Part shown: positions 13,401 through 25,574 of the stretch, one piece after another
Layout of the letters: each line of letters opens with the position of its first letter
How positions within the stretch are numbered: the stretch's first letter is position 1
DNA from: Phoronis australis
Taxonomy: Eukaryota; Phoronida; Phoronidae
Reading direction: 5' to 3'
Assembly (NCBI GenBank): GCA_002633005.1
Contig: NMRA01000019.1
Coordinates: 155,346-219,345 of the forward strand
DNA length: 64,000 bases
Notes under the pieces: model-generated
What the model was told of the DNA's origin: nothing
What the model saw: the letters and a program-made list of their open reading frames with translations, nothing else
Databases searched by the model: none
Translations under genes and position numbers: made by a program

Positions 13401-16400
13401 TGAGAAGCCTTTGTGTTTGTTGGTGACGGGGTCCCAAGACAGGCTGACACTTTTGATAGGACCGAAGCACATGAACGCTTGCTTGATGGTGTCTTCCTTT
13501 ATCTCAAAATTGATACTGCCTACATAGATCCTGGAATGCACACAATAGAAATTCATCAGAAGTAAAGCTGTACTTTAATTTGTAAAAAAAATATCGATAT
13601 GCAAGTTTTGAACAAGATTCACTGATCTCAAAATTGAGTCTTCCTTGCTACACAGAGAACAAATTCGAGTTCGAAAGTTAGCTTTTCAACATTTAGGTTT
13701 CTTCATCTTGACATGTAGAATGACCATCAAAGAACATACAGCAAAAAACTCACTAAAATTGTCATTTTTTATGCACATAACCGAAATTAACCAGACGTTA
13801 CTTTATGACAACTACACAATACAAGTCAAGTTAATGATAAACTGAAGTTCTCTTATTGTTTTAATTCAGAATTTTGACGCAACAAAATTTCATCCATCTG
13901 GTGTATTTTGAGCTAAACTTGTGAAAATTTACCTTAAGGTTATGCAGAACCCAGGTCAAATTTTGTAAAGTTTGGAACATCATATCTCAGAAATGATCAG
14001 TCAAATTCCTATGAAACCTTCAGACATCACACTTTATGAACTGGTCTCAAAAATGCCGTTCATAATTTTTTTGAAGAAGTTCCACTGTTGCGTATGGGGC
14101 TATAAAAATAGGACTTCGGTGATTTTTTCTCTCTCAACACTAAGCCAGGTGATACTGAAGTAGCATATGTTCATGTATAAGTTGCTCATAGTGTCAAAAT
14201 CCATTTCACAGCAAGCTTCTAAAAATGAACTTGTCTGCGCATAAAAACATGTACATGTATTTTTTTTTAAATATTCCACTTCTGCATGAGTAACTATCAG
14301 AAATAGGGCTTTTATAAAAAAATCAAAATGACATAAAAAGTTTTGCTATGGGTGAACATTTTCTATTTGCTAAATTTATTAAAAAAAAACATGGTCACGC
14401 GATCCAATTAATAGCAGATTGGTATAAAGTCAAAAACCAAATTCTACAGGTGGATTTCTACTTTCAGAAAACTTCTACTCTCACCGAGTCAAACACTATA
14501 GTTTGCATATATGTGGCTCAATACATCGACAAGTCGATATGGTTGTACAAAACCTTAAGACAATGGCATTAAAGAACTCATTATGGGTAAATTGATGAGT
14601 CAGGATTTTCACCAATTCACAGAACACAAAAAGTAAATTAGATAGATTCAATAGAAGATGAATGACTTGAAACAAAGTAACCACCTGCACATCAAGGCAA
14701 GAGCTTGCTGCTTCTGTACTGTAGTTTGAAAGTTCAACATTTGCTGTAACAACAAAGTATCTTGATTACAATTACGCAACAATGGAGCCACGTGATGAAA
14801 TTGAAAATACCATACTTCTCCAGGCTAATGCTCTGGCTCAGCTTAACACCAACCCTCAACACTTCCAAATTTCCATAAAGTGGCTATGCTTAACTCGTTA
14901 CCCACTCCCAATTTATACAACAAACACTTCCTAATAAAACCCAGTGACTCTGAGAATGCCCGCCACATCAGAATTTTATTTCCCAAAAAGCGCACAACTC
15001 ATTTAACGATCAGGTCGTTTTTCGTGGAATCCATTTTGCCTTGTTCGGGCAGGAAGATACCCTTACCCTCTTGCTCTTTACAGAAGGAGACACGAAAGGG
15101 TTCTTTTGGCTCATGCTCACTTTGAGTGACACAACTTATCTCATCTCATTTCTCTGCACTCTCGTGCAAGACAGTGAAAGCATACAAGTGCAAGGTTTAC
15201 ATCTAAAAGTTTAAAAATACACTGCGCAACTAGCTCTTTACAAAACTACTGTCACTCCAATCTAGACGGTTTGACTACAATCTGCTGATGTTTTGTTAGA
15301 CTCTTGCATGTGAAGTCTGACATCCGTTCAGGTGAGCACCAATCCCCAACTTCTCAAAAATTTTGTTTGTAAGAGCCCATACTTGGCTTAATGCACAAGA
15401 AGTTGTTTGATTTTCCCAATTTAAATGCCGAAACCACAGAACTAAGACCTGAATTAGTATACACAACATTATAACCGGGAACAAAATTGGAATTTACAAG
15501 TTAGTAAGGTGGAACATTACTCTGCCAATAGACGTCAGGTGGTGATAATGCATTGTCAACCACTTTAACTGCAAAGGGTATTATCATCATGACAGAGAAA
15601 CACTGTTGTATCCGATTTCTTTTGGCGTACGTTGCAATTCAATAAGCACCCACCCACCACGACCTTTGACCCTTACCTGTTGCTGGTGTGCTATGGTCTG
15701 CTTGACCAATACACTCTTGATGCTCTGTTCCATAGCATACTTCTTTGCCTTGGCCACTGCATCCTGCTGTGAATGGGACAGCTTCATCAAGCGAAAGGGC
15801 TGCAGCTCACGCTTGGCCCCGGGCCCCGACAGTACCGAGCCAGTCTGGTCAAGTTGAACACCTACAAGAGGAAGAACTACTTTAGCCTATGCACCGACAG
15901 AGCAAGACATGACAACTGCTATAGACTACTTCAAGCACAACCACAGACAAGTTAATTGGTCGTCTAGCGTATGAACTCAGTTGGCGTTTGTGTTCTTGGT
16001 TTTGCTCCGTAAAAATTCTACCTTTTACCGTGACCGTCTTAGAAACTGGTGGCTGGCTCCGATTGCGTTTGAATGGAGCACGCCTCGCAGCAGCGCAGAG
16101 ATTAGGAAACAATAGTTTACCCCGTTCTGTTCACGCGTGAGCGAGACATTAACCGCGGCCTGGTCGGTCACCATGGAGACTGAATGTAAAATACAGAAAA
16201 GAACAAGGAAACACATTAACAACTTGTCAGTTTCGGGCCATACAATACAAGGGTACGTAAATAACTACACACGATGCTAACAATGCATGTATTGAAGTAG
16301 AACAATTTCTTAGACTATCAGCTGCTAGCACAGAAGAGCGATGTGGCACGATGAAAACTGGTTTTTGATGTTTCATTCGCATAATAAAATCTCCTATGTG

Positions 16401-19400
16401 GATTACAACAGTTTCTCCATGGTTATCGCATTTGCTCGTTTGCAAAGCCAACGAAAATGCAGTCTCCAAACACTATAGTCATTACAAGTAACTACGACCC
16501 TACTGAAGAGGGTTATATGTTTATAGACACATTTCTGCCAACTGCTATTCGAGTAAGCCGCGAGGAATCAAAGGACGGCAGCATTGAACTGTGGATGGGA
16601 GACGGCTCGTAACGTTGTCTCTAATTATTTCAAATGTTCTGTATCTCCTCTGAAAAACGATATCAAAGGTAGAATTCATTAGTAGCATGTCAAAGGTCGG
16701 AATACATAACGTCAAGGAAAGCCTTGTGAAGTGCGTGGTACACAGAGAGGAATAGACAAAGCTCGAGACTTTGGATCACGTATTGAACATCTCAAACAAA
16801 TAAACAGCAAGCAGTCACAAAGGATTTCCTTGATACCCTCACACTTTAGAAGACATGTCAATACTTAATTTAGTAAAGATTAGTAAAGAAGCTCCATCTA
16901 GCACAAATGACACTTTCAATGTTCTACATTTGAATATACAGAGTGCTGAGGAGATAACTGGTGATGTTTAATATGAAAGACATCATTTCTCGAAAGATTT
17001 GTTGATCACTAAAAGCATGCAAGGACTGACCATTGACTCACTGACTTTGAACTATAGATTCAAAGCCTACGAACATCTCGTAATTCATAATTGTTCGAAC
17101 ACTGAACATAAGATGTTCGATTTGATACACACACTTTGCCAGCAGAACAAGTTTCAAGACGGACTAAGCACAGAGGGCCTTTGTACATGGGCATGTCAAC
17201 ATGACCACCTTTAAAAACATTTATCTCAGGCAATGTAGAAAATGTCTTCTAAAATGCGAGGGAAAAACAGAATAATGTTAGACAAGGCAAGACGAGAGAG
17301 ATGGAAGGTCGCCGTCAAATTCTTCAGCCACTTGAGCCAAACATACGCAACTGCAATGGAAACCTGAAAGACTAGACAGAAGAAGAAACAACAACGTGGT
17401 GATTAACTAATGACTGCTATCAATCTAGCAACAATACCAATTAAAAAAACTTACATAATAGCTGTAGAACAAATAAAGTCATCCAACTTACAAGACAAAT
17501 GTAACGGTAATACGATACATAATATGTAAATTGGCTTTTCTTACCAGAGCAGGTCAAAATGAAGCCACACCCCAATTAACAAAAGTTAGTCAGATGTCTG
17601 TTCTTTCATAATGACAGTTTTCTTAATGTAATGAGAACAACTCAACACAACTACTAGGCTTTTCTACCAGCGCAATCTTGTCTCTTAACAATAGTTACTG
17701 GGTAATGTCGAATATTTTTATGCGAAGCATCAATTCAACCCGGGAGCCGTACAGAAACCATCAGAACCACGACTCTAGCACTGGCGCACTGATCTGAAGA
17801 GAGACAGAGAGAAAAGAGGATATCTGATTAAACCTCATATTGTGCTTCACAATCTGATTGTGATCGAATCACAAAGAACAGTGGCTGTTTATTAAGGAAA
17901 ATGTCTCTTCCACGCACCAAAAGATCTGTGAGATAGTATAAAACAAATGACTTCTGCAATCAAATATAAGGGTTCAAATTTAGTATAGTAGTTTTGGCAA
18001 TTTTGCTTCAAGACTTTGAAACAAGAAGGGAGGGATGCAACGCTCGTAATTATTACTTTCAAGTTGTGTTTAAAACTATGAAATACTTTTAACTTCTTGA
18101 CTTCCCTTCAAGTATCAAAAGTTCGAAGCAAAATATGTTCACGAGTTTACATTTAAAGTTCTACTGAAGTTTCACTTTCTTAACAAACAGCCCGGTTAAG
18201 CAACTTTTATGCGTATTTGAGACTTTCTGAAACATTAATATTGACAAAACAGAAGATTCTCGGCATAAATCAGACTGTACTCAAACCAGGCAAACCTCCC
18301 AAAAACAAATGAAACCCAGCAAACTTTCAATAAGTTTCACAGACACAACAAAAGTGATTTTGAGTACCAGTCCAATTTTTCCACAAATCTTCCGTTTTCC
18401 GCACTAGTCTTGCCTCATGTTACTTTACCTGTTTTCGATGGATCTGCTACCGCTCCGTTGAACATGGACTGAGGGACTCCTCCAACACCAGGAATCTGCA
18501 AGTTGAAATGGAGACAGATGAATGGTTGTTGAGTATCAAAGAGCCTTCAGGGATAAAGAAAGGTGGAAGCATACGGAATACGTACAAGTACAAGGTCATT
18601 TGCAACGATGTTGACAACTTGAAGAACAAAACAGTGCAAATCAGATACACTGAAATAAATACCTGCAAAACGAAACAGATCAAGTTCTACACAAAGGGGA
18701 AATTTAGTGTTCGTAGATATTTGGCTGAACGTACGGACTTGTAAATTAAGTCCTACATAGCCATAAAGGGGTGTGACATGCAGAGAATTTGAATTTTTAG
18801 AAAAAAATGTTAACTATAACATTCTGTGAATTGTAAAAAGCTTCAATTTTTGTTAAACTAATTTTTTCCATGATATCTTCCAAAAATTTTTGTCAGAAAA
18901 CTCGATGTAAATTGTGCAAGTGTGACAGATGTGCGTGACTGACATACACTCTGAATTTCTAGTGTTAGATCATTTGTTGTGGCTAAGATATCAGTTCAAA
19001 ATAATTCAAACTTCAGTATTTAATCTCATAATTACTATTAGATTAAGTATATTGGTCTTTTGCAACTGATTAAAAATTGAATAACCACAATGGAACATAC
19101 ATCCATAATAGTATGTCTGGTCCCAATTACTGGCTGGCACTTATGATACACAAACCTAATGTCAGAACCATGTCCTGTTTCCAAAAGTGTTTTCAACTAC
19201 ATTTCTTATCATGTTATCTTCTGCATTGTTCAAACTACTAGGTGTGGTAATGTTAACTTTTCAACATATTTAATTAATCATGTAATTTTAATAATTTTTT
19301 TGCTAATTAGGATTCTCACTAACCGCTTGTCCACGACCAGGGTGATTTTTGGGCACCAAATTTTTTATTTGATGTAGGCATACTAACACCAAATGCATGA

Positions 19401-22400
19401 ATTTGTAGCTTTGACTGTCCTGAACAGTTTTTGAACACTTGTTCTGAGCATCCCAACCCAATATTGTGTGGATAACCAACTATTTAGGAGATAATAAAAA
19501 AGTATGGGCATCTACGGACACTACAAAACAACAGATTTTTTGATTTCAAACAAGACAATACACTTTAATAAAGTCTAGGTATTTATTTCATTTTAATTGC
19601 AACATAAATACATACACAAACTTTATACCATGGTTAAACATTGTTGCCATGGAGTGTCCTCGTGTAAGTCTACGGACGAACACTACAAAATGTCTACGAA
19701 CACTACATTCATGGATGGTAGTACCTATTGTCAACTCCAGCGATGTAGTTATCATTGATTGACTGTGTGAATAAATTGTGTCCAGAAGCATATCCGTAAG
19801 ATAAAACATTGAGTAACAGCAACTGGTAGTTAACATCTTTAGAGAGATCTACGGACGCTAAATGTTTGGAAGGGACATTTAAGTCGATATTTCATGATTA
19901 AAGAATACACATTTTAGAGTTAACGCTCACAGTGTAGTTCAATTATTCCATCTTTATATGTGAGTTACTATCAAACAGCAAACTTAGGGTTCCACGTAAT
20001 ATTTTATTGTGCTATGAACTAAAACAATGACAAATTGTAAAATACATAACAAAAAATAGTGTTGATTCAACGTGCAATACCTTTGGTTCCAGCTTCCAGG
20101 CATCAGATTACGATTCAGTTTTGTGCAATGAAAGCTATAGATCATTATACCACAATATTAGCGTCAAATGGCAGATACAACCGTGTAATAACCCATAAAG
20201 TTATCTCACTAGTGAGATAACGATTTGGCGGGAAACCGAGGACAGAGTCGAACCCGGGACCTTGAAATTGCTGGTTGCCGACTTTACCACTACACCATGC
20301 AGCGACTGACGTCATCAAGTGTGAAAATAGAATACTTAAATGAGCACGCGCAATAATCGCATGTTCAACAAACCACACTGTACTGTACTTATAAGCTACA
20401 AAAAATAAGACACATAATTTCCATAAAAATGAAACCTTAATTCAGTGAAAATTTTCTCTCATGTCCTCTTACTTGTAAATCACCAATCTCCAGTTTGAAT
20501 GCGGGTATCGTGTCGTCAGGATCTTTGACTTGAGAATTATATTTAGTTACCAGTGATAACCTACTTTAGCAGATGATAATTTCCCGGTCGAAGCTTAGCG
20601 TGAAAAAAAACGTGTTTTAAGCTATAACAGTTGGTAAACCTTAATTTATAAATTCAATTTATTTCTATTATATTTAAGTTTTTTATTGGTTTTGAGTAAA
20701 AGCATTATTTGACAAAAATAGCCCGGCTTTTCTTAAAAGGTCACCACCTCCCACCCCGGGCCTCTGACATAGAAAGTACTTTACAAAGCTGTGGAGAGTC
20801 AGAAAAGGTAAATCGATTCATTGCAATGTTTCTCGTTTAGTATGTGGTATAAATAGATTATTACATGTTCTCAGCCGTTATCCCCCTTATCTAAAGCCCT
20901 CGTGGATTTTGGAGAATTATCACCCTTGGGGCTAACGCCCCTCGGGCGATAATTCTCCAAAATCCACTCGGGCTCTAGATAACGGGGGATAACGACTTCG
21001 CCATGTAATAATCTATATTTATCTGCAAGAATTAAGCGTTTTAAAAGGATTTCCCATGATGCAATATTTCTAAATGCATAATTCTAATTGCTATCTTCCT
21101 AAAATGGGAACATATACCATAAAAAATACAGTGTTTCTGATAACTTGTAGCACTCTAAAATTTCCGAGGCCAATATAATCATCCCTTGAATGCATTGACA
21201 ATAGTACAATACGATCATTTGGGAACACAATTTAATGACAAATGCAGACATAAATACATGGAAACACCCCATAACATGACTGTAATTGCAATATACCCTG
21301 ATCGTAGACAAGCCGTAAGCTTGTACAGGCTTGATGTCTGGGCCATGTTGTTGATAGCTCTGATGAATACCCATTGCCCAGGTTAATAATGAAAGTGATG
21401 TTTTAAAAGTATTAAAGTAAGAGGATTTCAGTATCTCCTTATAACAAAGTGTCAAGCGAACAATTGCTTCAGCATGGTTTAATTGACAACATGACATTCA
21501 TAATCTGATCCAACACATAAGTGAGACTTTGCAGTGAGAAGGCATAGACATTAAATTTAGGATTATGTGGAGTTAATAAACGTATCATATGCTGGTCTTT
21601 ATTTAAATGACTGGCTTTAAAAATACGCTTTTTACTCATGTCTTCGATGCGTGAAAGAAAGTTCCATCGCCTTTCACGCAGGTAGAATTACCAATTTTTC
21701 GATTCTTGATGGCATTTTGTTGAGTTTCAGAGAACATCCTGGCAGATATCAGTTCTTCTCCGAGTCAACATCATTCTTCCCCTCGTCTCCAAAAATTCCC
21801 CATATCATTTCGAAATGACGGTTTAAGCTTCCAGAAGCTCAACATAAAAAAGTATAATATATTCATTCATTAAAAAATATTGTGAGATCAAAATCCTTGT
21901 TTTGCGAGAAATATGTAAAACCTGGTGATGTAAATCATTTGCAAGGAAATCATTTCATACAAGCCACCAAAGGCACAACAGTGACTAGTTAGTAAAAGTG
22001 CAATAAAAATGCAGAGTAAAATAGGCCACAAATTTCCCACTATCATTTTTTCAAAACAAGACCAACCATTGCCGGTCAGAAGAAATAAAATGTTGATTCT
22101 AGCAAAACAGCAATTTGATTATTCATTCCGTTTAGGACTCTTTTACTACAAACTACACTGTGCACATTAAGAACGTATATGTATGAATATTTTTTGGTTA
22201 TAACTGCAATTTTCCAAAAGGATACCTTTACAAAGACCGGGCGGCAACCACAGAACAACAGGTAAGTCTATTAAATTAACATGTTATATTTGTGTTTATA
22301 ATTAGAATGTAGTCAAATGCCTAATTTTTAACAAGATGAATTCCACAAGAATACGCAGAGCACTGTCAAGCAAATTCTACTGCAGAAAAAAGTCCATTTG

Positions 22401-25400
22401 AATTAATTTCGATGCACTTAGTACCAACTTCTTTACTCGATTTTATAACTGTCCAAGCACATCTTTAATTGTATGGAAATCAGTGGTCAACCACACAAAA
22501 TGAACATCTTCAGATTGCGCCTTATTTCAATTTTCGACATTCTAACCAACATCTAACACCCAAAAAGTAAAGAAAAAATTAATGAACTCCGGTGCAGTTA
22601 CTGGCGAGCGAGCTAGCAAGTCATCAATCAGTATTTGCATTTTCAAAACATCAGTGCATTTCCAAACATTGGTGCATTTCCATGTTCAGGCACAGCAAGC
22701 AAAAACATATAGCAACATTCTTCAGTCGTCGATTCGCATGTTTGAATATTTCCAATCAGAACAATTCAACATTGTTAAATTTGGGATGACAACTTTAGTT
22801 GGTGTATATCGTAGTACGTACATCAAAATAAAGCTTTTTGATTCGACTTTTTAACGCACGACATTATATGTTAATGTAAACACACAGCGCAAAGGGGAAT
22901 AGGCAAACTACGTCTTCTTGTGCTATCAAAATGGCGACGGCATCATGCTGCAGTTGTCTGGCAACTCTTGACGATTTCAACACCACATATTCTGATTAAT
23001 GAGCTGTTTTTTGTTGAAATAAGCCTTGTGCTTTTTAAATGATATGTTAGTATGCTATACGTGGTTATTTGATTATCTGTGGATGAATATCAGATGTTTA
23101 AACTTGAAATTGGCAAGATAACAAGTCAGACTGGTGTCAACACACACGGAAATGATTTTGTGTGGTTTTCAACCTAGAGATCTACTTTCATCGTAAAACA
23201 TGAGCCATATTTCAACAGAGAAATGAAATTACTTGTCCTGACCTATAAGACACTTGTCCAAAGATAATTAAACTCAAATTATACTTTTCACTTCCGCTTA
23301 ATCTTGAGATTAAGCAGGCGTGCGTTCAGTAACGCTAGGACCTAGCTAAAATCTAGGCAAAGTCACATGTATTCATTTGAAATATACGGCAATGTCGGTA
23401 ATTGTTTACAATATGACGACAAAGACTTAGACATATGATTTTGGTACCGTTCGATTCCTCGCAATGTTATCTTTCCAAATATACACAGAAATTTGTCCTA
23501 CCCGGTTCCCTTAGTTTTTTATCGTGAAATTTCTGCTCGCACTATTTCCTGGTACTCGGTAGTAATACTGCCATGTTGAATGGATAAGGAGTCAGCTGGC
23601 GGTCAAAAACTGAACTAATCTACCGACTTGCAGATCATCGCTTTTCATAAGTTCAAATTGACTGAGACCCGTCAATCCACTGCCCGAGTTACGTAACCAA
23701 GGGTTCGAATTCGATCCTATGGTGACCCTGATATACGCATCTGCTAGCAAGAATCTGCCAAAAAAGCGGCGGTTGTTTTTGAGGAACAGATTTGTGAAAA
23801 AAGTATCACTTCAGACAATTTCATGGAAAAATGGTCAAATGGTCACAATTCTAAAAAAATGGAAAAGGTAAAATGCTTCTACTTGTGCATCCACCATCTT
23901 ATGTCAGGAAAACTTTAGCGGGAATCTCGCGCGGGCAACCACCATTCAGAATAAATGATGCTGTTTCATTCAATAACAATAGGTGTCGCTGTTATCTTGA
24001 GTTGAACTAACATGGCGGTGTCCACCGGGAAATAGTGCTAACTGAAATTCGACGATAAAATATGAAGGAAACGCGGTAGGGGATCAATTCATATGATATA
24101 TTTTTGGAAAGGTGACGGCATGAGGAATCGAACAATACCAAAATCACATGTGTAAGCTATTGTCGTCATATTGTAAACAATTACCGCAATGTCTCACGTC
24201 ATTTCGCAAAGTCTTGCTTTTTAGCGAGGTCCTAGCGCTACTGAACGGGAGGCAGGATTCTAAGTTTAGGGAGGACAATCGAAAAGTAGGTCACGGTGCT
24301 CCATATCTGCCTCCGTGTAAAACCCACGGCGGTAAATTACCCGATTTCAGACTTCAAAGTTAACTATAAGACAATTTTGTGTTATGAATCGTTACCTTAG
24401 TCTTTATTTGTAAGTTTGTAATCTTTTTGTCTCAAATTAGCGCTGATAAATCATTTTTTGTAAGCTTTTTTTAGCGCACGATTTTCCGCCATGCGATCAA
24501 CTTTCGAAAAAGTACCTCTTGTTCCTCCTATCCAAAAGAGCACTATACTCTCAAATACAAACATGAAATTTGGACAGGATGTAGTTTAGATGCGTGCGCA
24601 TCTCCTCAAGTTGTTTTCTCGAAGTCAAGGCCAAGTTTTCATGGCGANNNNNNNNNNNNNNNNNNNNNNNNNNNNNNNNNNNNNNNNNNNNNNNNNNNNN
24701 NNNNNNNNNNNNNNNNNNNNNNNNNNNNNNNNNNNNNNNNNNNNNNNNNNNNNNNNNNNNNNNNNNNNNNNNNNNNNNNNNNNNNNNNNNNNNNNNNNNN
24801 NNNNNNNNNNNNNNNNNNNNNNNNNNNNNNNNNNNNNNNNNNNNNNNNNNNNNNNNNNNNNNTTTTAAATGATATGTTAGTATGCTATACGTGGTTATTT
24901 GATTATCTGTGGATGAATATCAGATGTTTAAACTTGAAATTGGCAAGATAACAAGTCAGACTGGTGTCAACACACACGGAAATGATTTTGTGTGGTTTTC
25001 AACCTAGAGATCTACTTTCATCGTAAAACATGAGCCATATTTCAACAGAGAAATGAAATTACTTGTCCTGACCTATAAGACACTTGTCCAAAGATAATTA
25101 AACTCAAATTATACTTTTCACTTCCGCTTAATCTTGAGATTAAGCAGGCGTGCGTTCAGTAACGCTAGGACCTAGCTAAAATCTAGGCAAAGTCACATGT
25201 ATTCAGAGGAATCGAACAATACCAAAATCACATGTGTAAGCTATTGTCGTCATATTGTAAACAATTACCGCAATGTCTCACGTCATTTCGCAAAGTCTTG
25301 CTTTTTAGCGAGGTCCTAGCGCTACTGAACGGGAGGCAGGATTCTAAGTTCACGCACAGCAGTTCCAGCTTTTGAGCCTTTTGTGCCCTAATTTCGGAAC

Positions 25401-25574
25401 TCAACATGCGACTCGTTGCGAGCGCTTTCCAACTTTCACGAAAGAAACTGTCAAAATACAATCGTTTTTAAAATACCTTTAAAATGTTTTGTCTTACACA
25501 AATTTTCAAACGAGCAGAGGACCGTATTTTACCTGAGGAAATGCGCCTGGAAGCGGCATCCCGTACGTCGCCAT
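7337..25574 (-). CDS. PUF60: Poly(U)-binding splicing factor PUF60 (half pint/FIR), complete, 13 coding exons
   Basis: PUF60 is a nuclear U2AF-related splicing factor that binds polypyrimidine tracts and helps 3' splice-site recognition; vertebrate FIR also represses MYC transcription. The coding exons, in gene order, are 25533-25574, 18429-18495, 15677-15861, 14685-14713, 13317-13530, 12513-12640, 12151-12222, 11744-11846, 10817-10960, 9924-10140, 9002-9216, 8103-8292 and 7337-7446. All junctions are GT-AG and in phase. The sum is 1716 nt, 571 residues plus stop, close to human PUF60 (559). Layout: short N-terminus with the conserved [20 protein letters not shown] segment, RRM1 (about 109-183), RRM2 (206-280), an Ala-rich then Pro/Val-rich linker (281-470), and a C-terminal UHM (about 475-560) with the UHM RxF motif as RFF in [10 protein letters not shown]. 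The start ATG sits in an AAGATGGCG context and faces NHP2. Identification is secure; untranslated exons and alternative starts cannot be judged. Confidence 0.95.
7690..7815. repeat. Imperfect tandem repeat in the last PUF60 intron
   Basis: Variants of GTGACCAGGGGTGCACTCAA and CACCAGT recur about every 25-40 bp. Two adjacent units share CCAGGGGTGCACTCAATCTC exactly; the others are diverged. Confidence 0.6.
8103..8292 (-). CDS. PUF60: PUF60 exon 12 (UHM N-terminal half)
   Basis: 190 nt with [20 protein letters not shown] and [20 protein letters not shown], matching the UHM of vertebrate PUF60. Donor AAG|gtgggt; exit phase 1. Confidence 0.95.
9002..9216 (-). CDS. PUF60: PUF60 exon 11 (linker and pre-UHM helix)
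   Basis: 215 nt. Contains [19 protein letters not shown], nearly the same as the human [17 protein letters not shown] segment before the UHM. Donor GAG|gtaatg; exit phase 0. Confidence 0.95.
9924..10140 (-). CDS. PUF60: PUF60 exon 10 (Pro/Val/Gly-rich linker)
   Basis: 217 nt between TTTCAG and gtaggt, in phase 0, out phase 1. Encodes imperfect repeats of the type PPVGVVTP / PPVGLATP / PPVGMANP before a hydrophobic VVVSS end. Probably disordered. Confidence 0.88.
10817..10960 (-). CDS. PUF60: PUF60 exon 9 (Ala-rich linker)
   Basis: 144 nt, phase 0 on both sides. Encodes a low-complexity linker with an [20 protein letters not shown] run that matches the [20 protein letters not shown] run of the human protein. 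Confidence 0.92.
11190..11335. repeat. Dispersed repeat, related to the fold-back at 40119-40465
   Basis: The segment with CTATCGCCAGGATTTTGAGT, CTTGACACACCTTCGTTTCC and AAGCCGCCATTTTACC closely matches both arms of the 40 kb fold-back. It lies in the PUF60 intron between exons 8 and 9. Confidence 0.6.
11744..11846 (-). CDS. PUF60: PUF60 exon 8 (RRM2 end)
   Basis: 103 nt encoding the RNP1 GYGFIEY, then [20 protein letters not shown] and RVGK. Exit phase 0 at AAAG|gtaggt. Confidence 0.95.
12151..12222 (-). CDS. PUF60: PUF60 exon 7 (RRM2)
   Basis: 72 nt encoding [20 protein letters not shown] and PGKHK (last codon split). Donor AA|gtaagt is strong; the acceptor is CTTGCAG. Confidence 0.92.
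12513..12640 (-). CDS. PUF60: PUF60 exon 6 (RRM1 end, inter-RRM linker, RRM2 start)
   Basis: 128 nt encoding [20 protein letters not shown], then RRM2 RNP2 as IYVASV and the first helix start. The linker and order are as in vertebrate PUF60. Exit phase 2. Confidence 0.95.
13317..13530 (-). CDS. PUF60: PUF60 exon 5 (RRM1)
   Basis: 214 nt encoding most of RRM1. RNP2 is IYVGSI and RNP1 is KGFSFIEY; the end GGRNIK precedes the donor gtactt. Entry phase 2, exit phase 0. Confidence 0.95.
14685..14713 (-). CDS. PUF60: PUF60 exon 4 (29-nt microexon)
   Basis: Encodes KQQALALMC plus AG of an Arg codon. It lies between a TACAG acceptor and gtggtt. The equivalent human stretch is QRQRALAIMCR. Without this exon, exon 3 (phase 0) and exon 5 (needing 2 nt) do not join in frame, which supports it. 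Confidence 0.85.
15677..15861 (-). CDS. PUF60: PUF60 exon 3 (conserved N-terminal helix)
   Basis: A 185-nt exon between CTTGTAG and gtaagg. It carries the almost invariant [20 protein letters not shown] block shared with human PUF60 and ends in QQQ in phase 0. Confidence 0.95.
15862..18428. other. PUF60 intron 2, nothing else recognised
   Basis: AT-rich intron of 2.57 kb on the minus-strand gene. The open stretches in it have no coding features and no splice sites in matching phase. Confidence 0.7.
18429..18495 (-). CDS. PUF60: PUF60 exon 2
   Basis: A 67-nt exon between CTTGCAG and gtaaag encoding [20 protein letters not shown] then KT, entering in phase 0 and leaving in phase 1. It is a Gly/Pro-rich part of the poorly conserved N-terminus. 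The call rests on phase fit on both sides and on the splice sites. Confidence 0.8.
20222..20308 (-). repeat. tRNA-derived SINE fragment
   Basis: On the minus strand the Pol III A box TGGTGTAGTGG (20287-20297) is followed by a B box inside GGTCCCGGGTTCGACTC (20245-20261). The acceptor stem does not pair as in a functional tRNA, so this is read as a SINE head rather than a tRNA gene. Confidence 0.55.
20848..21022. repeat. Long near-perfect hairpin (palindromic MITE)
   Basis: The two arms of about 80 nt both contain TGGATTTTGGAGAATTATC when read inward, and both outer ends carry TAGATTATTACATG, with GGGGCTAACGCCCC at the loop. No coding capacity. The near identity of the arms suggests recent origin or gene conversion between arms. 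Confidence 0.8.
23326..24250. mobile_element. Fold-back element with about 260-bp inverted arms
   Basis: The left arm (23326-23590) and right arm (23990-24250) are diverged inverted copies. They share CGTTCAGTA.CGCTAGGACCT, GGTAATTGTTTACAATATGA and GTTCGATTCCTC in opposite orientation. The central loop of about 400 bp has no ORF. Non-autonomous; the superfamily is unknown because no clear target duplication was seen. Confidence 0.65.
24648..24862. other. Assembly gap (215 unknown bases)
   Basis: A run of N. The reading frames that cross it are meaningless. The sequence right after it repeats sequence found before it. Confidence 1.
24863..25350. repeat. Exact duplicate of two upstream blocks, probable haplotype or assembly duplication
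   Basis: 24863-25205 is identical to 23033-23375, and 25206-25350 is identical to 24122-24266. The 746 bases that separate those blocks upstream (most of the fold-back element) are absent here. Identity with no mismatch seen, next to a gap, suggests an unmerged second allele rather than an old duplication. Confidence 0.85.
25533..25574 (-). CDS. PUF60: PUF60 exon 1 (start codon)
   Basis: Encodes [14 protein letters not shown] (14 residues) and ends CAG|gtaaaa in phase 0. The ATG lies in AAGATGGCG, a YY1-like start context common in housekeeping genes. The following intron is 7.0 kb. Confidence 0.85.

Larger units (their letters stand above)
18496..25532. other. PUF60 intron 1 with repeats and the sequence gap
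   Basis: A 7.0 kb intron. It contains a tRNA-like SINE piece (20222-20308), a perfect-armed hairpin (20848-21022), a fold-back element (23326-24250), the run of unknown bases and a duplicated block after it. I see no further exon. Confidence 0.7.

Noticed and set aside
24590-24872. Open frames running through the unknown bases
   Set aside because: They exist only because N codons are not read as stops.
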